From assembly GCA_965221465.1 (NCBI GenBank), contig OZ244892.1:4030001-4094000 (forward strand): DNA of 64,000 nucleotides, in the 5' to 3' direction. The translations under genes and the position numbers were made by a program. The notes beneath the pieces are model-generated. The model had not been told where the DNA came from, ran no database searches, and saw only the letters and a list, made by a program, of their open reading frames with translations. Of the stretch, positions 36,496 through 44,568 are shown piece by piece. Origin of the DNA: Azophilus sp965221465 (GTDB taxonomy: Bacteria; Pseudomonadota; Gammaproteobacteria; Pseudomonadales; Azotimanducaceae). Every line of letters starts with the position of its first letter. The first letter of the stretch is position 1.

Positions 36496-38148
36496 TCAGG
36501 TGCTGAGTATGCCGGTTATCTCCCCGGTTGCATCGTCCAGGTCGATGTCGAGGGCGTTCGGGTGCGACGGAAGCCCCGGCAAGGTGTTGATGTCCCCCGC
36601 CAGGGTGACGATCTGCTGTGCACCGGCCTGTACGCGCAACTCCCGTATCGGCAGGGTGTGCCCGGTGGGCACGTTCAACAATTCCGGCTTTGCGGATACC
36701 GAAAGGTGGGTCTTGGCCATGCACACCGGAAAGTTCCACCCCAGTCGCGCAAAACGGTCGGCCGTGTCCCGTGTTCGCGGCCCCCATTCGACGACGTCCG
36801 CCTGATAGATGCGTTCCGCCAGGCGCTCCACCTTTGCCTGCAGGGACTCGTTGTCCGAATACAGCAGCTTGACGTCGGCTTCGGCATCGTGGGCAACATC
36901 CCAACAGGCGGCAGCCAGATCGGTCATGCCCGCGCTGCCGGCGGCGAAACCGTTTGCCTCGGCAACGGCGACCGCGCCGGCTTCCTCGGCAGCGCGACGG
37001 GCGGCTTCGACTTCGTCGCGGGCATCCGACGGGAAGCGATTGATCGCGACCACCGCCGGCAGCCCGTACATGTTGACGATGCGGATGGCATTGGCCAGGT
37101 TGAGGGCGCCGGACCGCACCGCATCGACATTGCGCCGGTCGAGCTCGCCCCGTTTCGACCCGCCGTGCCACTTGAGCCCGCGAACGGTGGCGACCACCAC
37201 GGCGGCCGCCGGCGCCGGACCGCCCTGGCGTATCTTGATGTCCATGAATTTCTCGAAACCGAGGTCGGCGCCGAACCCGGCTTCGGTTACGGTCAGATCG
37301 GCCGTGTTGACGGCGAGACGATCCGCCAGGATGGAACTGCAGCCGTGGGCGATGTTGCCGAAAGGGCCCATGTGAACGATGGCCGGCTGCCCCTCGGCGG
37401 TCTGTACCAGGTTGGGTTTCAGGGCATCGCGCAGCAACGCCATCAGCGACCCGATGCCGCCGATGTCCCGCGCCCGCACCGGCTCCCGGTCTTTCGTCCA
37501 CCCGAGCACGATGTCGCCCAGCCGGCGACGGAGGTCGGAATATCCGGAGGCCAATGCCAGTATGGCCATGATTTCGGATGCCGCCGAAATGTCGAAGCGC
37601 GCCTCCCGCATGGGCCCGTTCACGGGGCCGCCGACGCCGGTGACCACCTGGCGCAACGAGCGGTCTTCCGCATCCGTGACCCGCCGCCAGGTAATTCCGG
37701 CCGCTTCGAGATTCGGCACCGCCTTGCGATGCGCGGCGTTGTCCGCCATCGCCGCCAGCAGGTTATGGGCCGATTCGACGGCGTGGAAGTCGCCGGTGAA
37801 ATGCAGGTTGATCTCGTCGGCCGGTTGCACCGTCGCGCGGCCGCCGCCGGTCCCACCGCCCTTGTGCCCGAAAACCGGGCCGAGCGACGGTTGCCGAATC
37901 GTCAGCGCCACGCTCCTGCCGAGGCGCGCCAGCCCCTGAGTGAGCCCGACTGCGACCGTGGACTTGCCTTCCCCGGCCGGCGTCGGGGTAATGGCGGTGA
38001 CCACGACCAGCCGTCCTGGAACCTGCCGTTGCGGAATGGCATCCACCGGCACCTTGGCCTTGACAGAGCCGTAAAGCTCGATGTCGCTGTCTTGCAGCCC
38101 CAGTTCCGATGCCACTTCGGCGATCGGGCGAAGCGTCTTCCTGGCCAT
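36496..38148 (-). CDS. fhs: Formate--tetrahydrofolate ligase
   Basis: This cytosolic enzyme makes 10-formyl-THF from formate, THF and ATP, and the reverse direction can harvest ATP from methyl oxidation. It has the P-loop TPTPAGEGKSTVAVGL, RQPSLGPVFGHKGGG, the NLHFTGDFHA block and AINRFPSDA. The length is about 550 aa as usual. ATG 38148 gives the family N-terminus (IAEVASELGLQDSDIELYG). Its neighbours encode methyltransferase and demethylating enzymes, so it likely handles one-carbon units from methylated amines. Confidence 0.96.
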   Translation of the reverse strand: MARKTLRPIAEVASELGLQDSDIELYGSVKAKVPVDAIPQRQVPGRLVVVTAITPTPAGEGKSTVAVGLTQGLARLGRSVALTIRQPSLGPVFGHKGGGTGGGRATVQPADEINLHFTGDFHAVESAHNLLAAMADNAAHRKAVPNLEAAGITWRRVTDAEDRSLRQVVTGVGGPVNGPMREARFDISAASEIMAILALASGYSDLRRRLGDIVLGWTKDREPVRARDIGGIGSLMALLRDALKPNLVQTAEGQPAIVHMGPFGNIAHGCSSILADRLAVNTADLTVTEAGFGADLGFEKFMDIKIRQGGPAPAAAVVVATVRGLKWHGGSKRGELDRRNVDAVRSGALNLANAIRIVNMYGLPAVVAINRFPSDARDEVEAARRAAEEAGAVAVAEANGFAAGSAGMTDLAAACWDVAHDAEADVKLLYSDNESLQAKVERLAERIYQADVVEWGPRTRDTADRFARLGWNFPVCMAKTHLSVSAKPELLNVPTGHTLPIRELRVQAGAQQIVTLAGDINTLPGLPSHPNALDIDLDDATGEITGILST

Positions 38149-38315
38149 GGCTCGATTTCCCACCCATCCGCGAACATTCCGGCGCGGCAGCAACACTGAA
38201 CACCGCCTTCGGGCTCGAAGTCAATTAAGCGGTTCGCAAGCTTCTAATGGGAAGTCGCCTGTAGTAAAACTGCTGTCGCATTCCACTATTGCTGGGGCGC
38301 AGTGGAGGGAGTGAA

Positions 38316-39266
38316 ATGCCGGACGGGCGGCCGTATCGATACGGTTTTCTGTTAACGCCGGAGTTTACGCTCATCGCGTTCTCTTCGGCGGTCGAGGTAT
38401 TGCGCATGGCGAACCTGACGTCGCAGCAGGAACTGTACCGATGGTCGGTGCTGACCCTGGACGATGCACCCGTCGCCTCGAGCGCCGCGCTGGAAATCCG
38501 GCCCAACCTGCCGTTTGCCAGAGCCCGGGAACTCGATACCCTGTTCGTCTGCGCCGGCGTCAATGTCAGGAAAAACTGGAATCCCGAGTTCGGCGCCGAG
38601 TTGCGACGTCTGGCCGCCACCAACATGCCCCTCGGCGCGTTGTGCACGGCGTCCTACCTGCTCGCCCGGTCCGGCGTCCTCGACGACCATCGCTGCACCG
38701 TGCACTGGGAGTATCTGACCAGCCTGCGCGAGGAGTTTCCGCGACTCACCGTCAAGGACGACATCTTCGAGATCGACCGCAACCGCTACACCTCGGCAGG
38801 TGGAACCGCGCCCCTGGACCTGATGCTCTATCTGGTATCCCGGGATTACGGCCGCGACGTGGCATTCGCCATCTCCGAGGAATTTACCGTCGAGCGCATT
38901 CGCGACCTGGGCGAGACCCAGGAAGTGTCGGTGCGCAACCAGTCGCCCGGCGCCCCGGACTACCTGAGCGATGCCGTGCAGCTCATGAAACACAATGTCT
39001 CCGAGCGCCTGTTCGTGGAGGAAATCGCGAACTATCTCGAGGTTTCCACCCGTCAGCTCGAGCGGGCCTTCAAGCGTCATTTCGGCACCTCGCCGAGCCA
39101 CTACTATCTGCGGGTGCGGCTGAACGCTGCCCGCAATCTGTTGCGCCACTCGAGCATGACCGTGCGCGCCATCGCCATAGAGACCGGTTTCAAGTCGCTG
39201 CAGCACTTCAGCAAGTGCTACTACGATCATTTCAAGGTGCGGCCCACCCAGGAGCGTGGCAGGTGA
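38316..39266 (+). CDS. GATase1-like AraC-family regulator (GbdR/CdhR-like), 316 aa
   Basis: This regulator has an N-terminal DJ-1/PfpI-like ligand domain (YGFLLTPEFTLIAFSSAVEVLRMAN, then GALCTASYLLARSG) and a C-terminal AraC double helix-turn-helix (EEIANYLEVSTRQLERAFKRHFGTSPSHYYLRVRL, then AIAIETGFKSLQHFSKCY). This architecture is that of GbdR and CdhR, which respond to glycine betaine/dimethylglycine and carnitine in Pseudomonas. A GAGGGAG Shine-Dalgarno sets the start. It is divergent from fhs and upstream of the MttB-like gene, so control of that module is likely. Confidence 0.9.
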   Translation: MPDGRPYRYGFLLTPEFTLIAFSSAVEVLRMANLTSQQELYRWSVLTLDDAPVASSAALEIRPNLPFARARELDTLFVCAGVNVRKNWNPEFGAELRRLAATNMPLGALCTASYLLARSGVLDDHRCTVHWEYLTSLREEFPRLTVKDDIFEIDRNRYTSAGGTAPLDLMLYLVSRDYGRDVAFAISEEFTVERIRDLGETQEVSVRNQSPGAPDYLSDAVQLMKHNVSERLFVEEIANYLEVSTRQLERAFKRHFGTSPSHYYLRVRLNAARNLLRHSSMTVRAIAIETGFKSLQHFSKCYYDHFKVRPTQERGR

Positions 39267-39307
39267 ATCGAAGCTCTGGCTTTAGCCCGGATCCGGCATC
39301 GACTGTC

Positions 39308-39358
39308 GTCGCGAGTGCATCGGCGACCGCAGCAGGAAGTTGGTGACGGATGCGGTTC
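39308..39358 (+). repeat. Dispersed structured repeat, copy R7 (A module only)
   Basis: A single A module (cgagtgcatcggcgaccgc, agcaggaagttggtgacggatgc) lies in the short gap between the regulator and the MttB-like gene. It ends about 12 nt before the MttB start at 39370. Confidence 0.7.
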
Positions 39359-39369
39359 GGTACCGGGCC

Positions 39370-40917
39370 ATGAGCAGACGACGCGCCGGCGGCAGGCAGG
39401 CACGCAAGGCGCAACGCAGCGCGCCCCTGGCCGATGCAATCAAGCCCGTTCGCCCGGGCGAGTCCGGCGGCCGGTTCCAGCCGTTTTCGGAAGCCGATGC
39501 CGCCGCGGTCACCGAAAACGTGTTCCGGATTCTCGAAGAAGTCGGATTTGCCGATGCGACACCCCACTGCATCGACACCTGTACCGCCGTCGGCGCGGTG
39601 CTCGGCGACGACGGCCGATTGCGCATGCCCCGGGCCGTGGTCGAGCAGGCCATGGAACGGGCGCCCCACGACCTTGTCCTGCACGGACAGGACCCGCGCC
39701 ACGATCTGCACATCGGCGGCAGCCGGGTCCATTTCGCCACCGCCGGCGCCGCCGTCATGATCGCCGACCCGGAGAGTGCCAGTTACCGGGACTCCACCGC
39801 CCAGGACCTGTACGACATGGCGCGCCTTGCCGATACCTGCGAACACATTCACATGTTTCAGCGCACCTGCGTGCTGCGCGACATTGCCGACAACTACGCC
39901 ATGGACCTGAACACGGCCTACTGTGCGGTGTCGGGCACGGCCAAGCACGTGGGGTCGAGTTGGGTGCACTCCAGCCACGTGGAAAAGACACTCGAGATGC
40001 TGCACATCGTCGCGGGCGGCGAGGCGGCCTGGCGGGCGCGGCCCTTCGTCAGCCAGTCGAACTGCTTCGTGGTGCCGCCCATGAAGTTTGCCGTGGATGC
40101 GCTGGAGTGCCTTCGGGTTGCCGTCGAAGGCGGCATGCCGGTGTTGCTGCTCTCGGCCGGGCAGGCGGGCGCCACGACCCCGGCCTGCCTGGCGGGCGCC
40201 GTTTCGCAGGCCTGGGCCGAATGTCTCGGCGGCCTCGTCTACGTGAATGCCATTCAATCCGGTGCCCCGGCCATTCTCGGCGCCTGGCCCTTCGTTTCCG
40301 ACCTCCGAACCGGCGCCATGAGCGGCGGGTCCCCGGAACAGGGCCTCCTGTCCGCCGCCTGTGCACAGATGGGCGTCGTCTTCGATCTGCCGTTCGGTAC
40401 CGCCTGCGGCATGACCGACGCAAAACTGCCGGACTTCCAGGCGGGGGCGGAGCGTGCATCCACGGTGCTGGCGGCGGCGCTTTCCGGCGCCAACATCGTC
40501 TACGAAGCCGCCGGCATGTATGCAAGCCTGCTCGGCACCTGTCCAGAGAGCCTGCTGCTCGACAACGACGTGCTTGGCGCAGCGATGCGCGTGACCCGGG
40601 GCATAGAGGTGACGCCGACAACCCTGAGCTTCGATGAGATCGACCGGGTCTGCACCGGCGGCGAGGGTCATTACCTGGGTTCCGATCGCACCCTCGAGGT
40701 CATGCAGAGCGAATACATCTACCCGGAATTCAGCGACCGCAGCAGCCCGACGGTGTGGGAAGAGAACGGCAAGCCCGATCCGTTGCAGGAAGCCGTGCGC
40801 AGAAAGCAGGCCATTCTGGGCAACCATTACCCGCGACACGTTGGCGACGCGGCGGACGATGCGATCCGGTCGCGATTTCCGATCTTTCTTTCCCCGGAAG
40901 CAATTGGCAGAGGATAA
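39370..40917 (+). CDS. MttB-superfamily (non-pyrrolysine) corrinoid methyltransferase, 515 aa
   Basis: This enzyme should transfer a methyl group from a quaternary or tertiary amine to a corrinoid protein. The family blocks are present (VTENVFRILEEVGF, HFATAGAAVMIADPES, GTACGMTDAKLPDFQAG). The frame has no in-frame amber codon, so it belongs to the pyrrolysine-free group (MtgB-like glycine betaine enzymes and others) rather than true trimethylamine MttB. ATG 39370 was chosen over 39340 because the earlier codons lie in repeat R7. It is 6 nt from the corrinoid protein gene, its obvious partner. Confidence 0.9.
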   Translation: MSRRRAGGRQARKAQRSAPLADAIKPVRPGESGGRFQPFSEADAAAVTENVFRILEEVGFADATPHCIDTCTAVGAVLGDDGRLRMPRAVVEQAMERAPHDLVLHGQDPRHDLHIGGSRVHFATAGAAVMIADPESASYRDSTAQDLYDMARLADTCEHIHMFQRTCVLRDIADNYAMDLNTAYCAVSGTAKHVGSSWVHSSHVEKTLEMLHIVAGGEAAWRARPFVSQSNCFVVPPMKFAVDALECLRVAVEGGMPVLLLSAGQAGATTPACLAGAVSQAWAECLGGLVYVNAIQSGAPAILGAWPFVSDLRTGAMSGGSPEQGLLSAACAQMGVVFDLPFGTACGMTDAKLPDFQAGAERASTVLAAALSGANIVYEAAGMYASLLGTCPESLLLDNDVLGAAMRVTRGIEVTPTTLSFDEIDRVCTGGEGHYLGSDRTLEVMQSEYIYPEFSDRSSPTVWEENGKPDPLQEAVRRKQAILGNHYPRHVGDAADDAIRSRFPIFLSPEAIGRG

Positions 40918-40923
40918 GCAACG

Positions 40924-41643
40924 ATGAACCAGGCCGTTTCCGACAACCAGGATTTCGACGACGACATCGATCTCGCCGCCCTGCCCGACGGGGAACTGAT
41001 CGAGCAGATGCACGACGACCTGTACGACGGCCTGAAGGACGAGATCGTCGAGGGCACCGAAATCCTCCTCGGGCGGGGCTGGCCGGCCGACAAGGTTCTG
41101 CAGGAAGCGCTGGTGGACGGCATGACCATCGTCGGCATCGATTTCCGTGACGGCATCCTGTTCGTCCCCGAGGTTTTGCTGGCTGCCAACGCCATGAAAG
41201 GCGGCATGGCGGTGCTGCGGCCGCTGCTTGCGGAAACCGGCGCCAAGCCCATCGGCAAGATGGTCATCGGCACCGTCAAGGGCGACATTCACGACATCGG
41301 CAAGAATCTGGTCAGCATGATGATGGAAGGCGCCGGCTTCGAAGTGATCAACATCGGCATCAACAACCCGGTGGAGAACTTCCTGGAAGCCATCGCGGAA
41401 CACGAGCCCGACATCCTCGGCATGTCGGCGCTCTTGACCACCACCATGCCCTACATGAAGGTCGTCATCGACACGCTGGTGGAAAAGGGCCTGCGCGACG
41501 ACCTGATCGTGCTGGTGGGCGGCGCGCCGCTCAACGAGGAGTTCGGGCGCGCCATCGGCGCCGATGCATACTGCCGGGATGCAGCCGTTGCCGTCGAGAC
41601 GGCCACGGCGCTGATCGCGGAGAAGCGTGTGGCCGAAGGCTGA
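40924..41643 (+). CDS. Cobalamin-binding corrinoid methyl-carrier protein, 239 aa
   Basis: This is the methyl-carrying partner of the methyltransferase. An N-terminal helical cap (residues 20-105, GTEILLGRGWPADKVLQEALVDGM) precedes the B12-binding Rossmann domain. The latter carries the DxHxxG motif GDIHDIGKNL, with cobalt-ligand His 123, then SALLTTTMPYMKVVIDTL and the VGGAPLNEEF block. The length and layout match MtaC/MttC/MtgC-type proteins. The gene directly follows the MttB-like gene. No RamA-type reductive activase is in this window, though aerobic methyl transfer would usually need one. Confidence 0.94.
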   Translation: MNQAVSDNQDFDDDIDLAALPDGELIEQMHDDLYDGLKDEIVEGTEILLGRGWPADKVLQEALVDGMTIVGIDFRDGILFVPEVLLAANAMKGGMAVLRPLLAETGAKPIGKMVIGTVKGDIHDIGKNLVSMMMEGAGFEVINIGINNPVENFLEAIAEHEPDILGMSALLTTTMPYMKVVIDTLVEKGLRDDLIVLVGGAPLNEEFGRAIGADAYCRDAAVAVETATALIAEKRVAEG

Positions 41644-41701
41644 CGCGGAATCGGGCAATCTGCCCGTTACCGGCGAATCAGCCACGTGTAGACTGTGCAA
41701 C

Positions 41702-42046
41702 ATGTCGCCGGAAATCTGGACAATCGTTGGGGTGGGTGTCGCCATAGCCGGGCTGACCTTGAACAGCGTGCGGCGTCTGCGCGTGGACCTGATCGCACTC
41801 GTGGGCCGCCTCGACGGGCGCATGAATCTTCTCGACGAGCGCATGGACCGCCTCGACGGGCGCATGGACCGGCTCGATGGGCGCATGGACCGGCTCGAAG
41901 AGCGCATGGATCGCGACAAGAACGAACTGCTCGAGCGTCTCGCCCGCCTCGATGCCGGCCAGGGTGACATGCGAGAACGCATGGCGCACCTCGAGGGCTT
42001 GCTCGATGGCCTGCGCGAAGCCATCACCCGCGCCCAGCCGGCCTGA
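41702..42046 (+). CDS. Small membrane-anchored coiled-coil protein, 114 aa
   Basis: An N-terminal hydrophobic helix (IWTIVGVGVAIAGLTL) is followed by a regular heptad coiled coil built from near-identical units (LDGRMDRLDGRMDRLEERMDR) and a second helical stretch. No function is known; similar short anchored coiled coils are common orphan proteins. It follows the corrinoid gene by 58 nt on the same strand. ATG 41702 puts the membrane helix at the start. Confidence 0.7.
   Translation: MSPEIWTIVGVGVAIAGLTLNSVRRLRVDLIALVGRLDGRMNLLDERMDRLDGRMDRLDGRMDRLEERMDRDKNELLERLARLDAGQGDMRERMAHLEGLLDGLREAITRAQPA
41807..41911 (+). repeat. 21-bp tandem repeat inside the coiled-coil gene, five units
   Basis: Five consecutive units of the form cgcctcgacgggcgcatggac encode the heptad (R/L)-L-D-G-R-M-D. 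Third-position differences between units are mostly synonymous or conservative. This length could easily vary between strains. Confidence 0.8.
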
Positions 42047-42064
42047 CCCACCGGCGACGGCCGA

Positions 42065-44530
42065 TCAGCAACGAATGCGGCTGTTTTCCGGGTCGTACAA
42101 CGGCCGCAGCGACGCTTCAGCCGGAAAGCGCACTCCCGCCACCTCGATCTCGAATGCGCCCGCCCCGGCCCCGGACAGGTCGTTTATAGCGGCCCCTTCC
42201 ACGTAGCCGAGACCGACGCTGCCGCCGAGCGTATGGCCGTAGCTGCCGGATCGAATGTAACCGGCAATTTCGTTTCCGTACCAGATGGGCTCGTTGTGAT
42301 GGAGCAGTGGTGCGGGGTCGAGCAGCCGGAATTGCACCAGGCGCCTGACGATACCGGCCTCGCGCTGCCGGAGAAGCGACTCGCGGCCGATGAAGCCGCC
42401 GGGCTTGTCGAACTTGCAGGTAAAACCGAGGCCCGCTTCCAGAGGCGTGTCTTCGTCGGTGATGTCGTGCCCCCAGTGCCGATAGGCCTTCTCGATGCGC
42501 AGCGAGTCCAGGGCATGGTAACCGGCATGTGCGAGCCCGAAGGCGGCACCAGCCTCGACGATGTGTTCGTAGATGCCGGCCGTGAACTCGGCAGGCATGT
42601 AAAGTTCCCAGCCGAGTTCCCCGACATAGGTGATGCGGGACGCCCGGACGAACCCGTAGCCCAGCTCGATTTCCCGGCTGGCCGCGAATGGGAATGCCTC
42701 GTTTGCGAGGTCCGCGGGGGTGAGGGATTGCAGCAGCGCTCGCGATTTCGGGCCCATCAGCGAGATCACGCCCATCGCCGAAGTCACGTTGGTGAGAACG
42801 CAATGCGCATCCGCGGGAATGTGCGCCTTCAGCCAGTGAAAGTCGCGCACTTCCGCTGCCGCCGCCGTGACGATGAGAAAACTGTCCTCGGTGAGGCGCG
42901 TCACCGTCAGGTCCGCCTCGATGCCGCCCCGCTCGTTCAACCACTGGGTGTAGACGATGCGCCCCGGCCGCACATCGACATCGTTGGTGCAGATTCGGTT
43001 GAGCACCGCCCTGGCATCCCGGCCTTCCAGGCGAAACTTGGCAAACGAGGATTGATCGAACAGCCCGACGTTTTCGCGCACCGCCCGGTGTTCCGCAGCG
43101 GAATAGTCGAACCAGTTCTGGCGCCCGTAGCTGTACGCGTAGTCGGCCGACTCTCCCCTGGGGGCGTACCAGTTGGGCCGTTCCCAGCCGGCGAGTTCGC
43201 CGTGGCAGGCCCCGGCCGCCTGCAACCGGTCGTACAGCGGCGAACGGCGAACGCCGCGCGCGGTTTCGAATTGGCGAAACGGGTAGTGGATGGCATAGAG
43301 CAGGCCCAGGCTTTCGGAAACCCGTTCGCGCAGGTACCTGCGATTGCGCTGGAAGGGCATGTTGCGGCGGATGTCCACCTCCCACAGGTCGGCGGGCGGA
43401 TGGCCGTTGCGGATCCACTCCGAGACGACCTTGCCGATGCCGCCGGCGGATTGCAGGCCGATGGAATTCAGCCCGGCGGCAACGAAGCAGTTGGCGTACT
43501 CGGGCGCCTGGCCGATGTGGTAACGGACGTCCGGCGTGAAGCTTTCCGGGCCGCAGAAGAACTTCTGGATGCCGGCTCGCTCGAGCGCCGGCATGCGCGC
43601 CATGGCGCCTTGCAGAATCGGCTCGAAGTGCTCGAAACTGCCGGCGATTTCATCGAACGAGAAATCCTCCGGTATGCCGTCGACGCCCCAGGGGCGCGCA
43701 TGCGGCTCGAAGGCGCCGACCAGCAGCTTGCCGGCATCGTACTTGTAGTAGGTGCAGGCATCGTAGTCGCGAATGACCGGCAGGCTCGCATCGAGCCCCT
43801 CGACGGACTCGAACAGCGCATAGTAGTGCTCGCAGGCCTGCAGCGGCACGTTGACGCCGATGGAGGCGGCGAGGTCGCGGGTCCACATGCCGGTGCAGAG
43901 GACGACGCAGTCCGCATCGATCTCTCCCTGTTCGGTGGCAACCCCCGCGACCCGCCCGCCCGCGGTGCGAATGCCAGTCACGGCCACCTGTTCGACGATT
44001 CGGGCGCCGGCACTGCGGGCGCCCCTGGCCAGAGCCTGGGTGATGTCCACGGCGTTGGCGTAACCGTCCGTCGGGATGTGGATACCGCCCAGCACATCGC
44101 CGGTCTCGAGCAGCGAAACACGTTTCTCGATGTCATCCGGGGAGACCACATCGACTTCGAGCCCGAACACCCTGGCCATGGAAGCGCTGCGCTTCAATTC
44201 CTCGAAGCGCTCCGGGTCGGTTGCAATCGAGAAGGACCCGCAGCGGCGATAACCCGTCGCCTGCCCCGTCTCGCCTTCCAGTCGGTCGTAAAGCTTCCTG
44301 GTGTAACGGGCGAGGTTCGTCATGTTGATCGACGGGCGCAGCTGCCCGATCAGCCCGGCGGCATGCCAGGTCGTGCCGGAGGTGATGCGGCTGCGCTCGA
44401 GCAACAGTACGTCGCTCGTCCCGGAACGCGCCAGATGATAGGCGATGGAACAACCGATGACGCCGCCGCCGATCACGATCACCTCCGCGCGCTGCGGCAA
44501 CACGGGCTTGCTGGCGGGGGAATTCGCCAC
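42065..44530 (-). CDS. FAD-dependent dehydrogenase fused to a GcvT-type domain (DMG/sarcosine dehydrogenase-like) 1, 821 aa
   Basis: This is a two-domain demethylase. The N-terminal DAO-fold FAD domain has the dinucleotide motif VIGGGVIGCSIAYHLA at about residue 18 and SGTTWHAAG, whose His corresponds to the covalent-FAD histidine in dimethylglycine dehydrogenase. The C-terminal half is a GcvT/aminomethyltransferase-like THF domain (GLGFTCKFDKPGGFIGRESLL). It would oxidise an N-methyl group and pass formaldehyde-level carbon to THF. Dimethylglycine or sarcosine is the likely substrate. The next gene encodes a paralogue. Confidence 0.88.
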   Translation of the reverse strand: MANSPASKPVLPQRAEVIVIGGGVIGCSIAYHLARSGTSDVLLLERSRITSGTTWHAAGLIGQLRPSINMTNLARYTRKLYDRLEGETGQATGYRRCGSFSIATDPERFEELKRSASMARVFGLEVDVVSPDDIEKRVSLLETGDVLGGIHIPTDGYANAVDITQALARGARSAGARIVEQVAVTGIRTAGGRVAGVATEQGEIDADCVVLCTGMWTRDLAASIGVNVPLQACEHYYALFESVEGLDASLPVIRDYDACTYYKYDAGKLLVGAFEPHARPWGVDGIPEDFSFDEIAGSFEHFEPILQGAMARMPALERAGIQKFFCGPESFTPDVRYHIGQAPEYANCFVAAGLNSIGLQSAGGIGKVVSEWIRNGHPPADLWEVDIRRNMPFQRNRRYLRERVSESLGLLYAIHYPFRQFETARGVRRSPLYDRLQAAGACHGELAGWERPNWYAPRGESADYAYSYGRQNWFDYSAAEHRAVRENVGLFDQSSFAKFRLEGRDARAVLNRICTNDVDVRPGRIVYTQWLNERGGIEADLTVTRLTEDSFLIVTAAAAEVRDFHWLKAHIPADAHCVLTNVTSAMGVISLMGPKSRALLQSLTPADLANEAFPFAASREIELGYGFVRASRITYVGELGWELYMPAEFTAGIYEHIVEAGAAFGLAHAGYHALDSLRIEKAYRHWGHDITDEDTPLEAGLGFTCKFDKPGGFIGRESLLRQREAGIVRRLVQFRLLDPAPLLHHNEPIWYGNEIAGYIRSGSYGHTLGGSVGLGYVEGAAINDLSGAGAGAFEIEVAGVRFPAEASLRPLYDPENSRIRC

Positions 44531-44568
44531 CGGTCAGCCGCGCCGCCGGGTGCAGCCGGTTTCGTTCA

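Noticed and set aside
36093..38315. Cobalamin or glycine riboswitch near the corrinoid and GcvT genes
   Set aside because: I looked for conserved riboswitch cores upstream of fhs, the MttB-like gene and the FAD/GcvT operon and recognised none by eye.
39340..40917. Possible pyrrolysine-containing MttB
   Set aside because: The frame has no internal TAG, so this is a pyrrolysine-free family member and not a classical trimethylamine methyltransferase.
41807..41911. Possible CRISPR-like direct repeats
   Set aside because: The 21-bp units are contiguous without spacers and encode a coiled-coil heptad.
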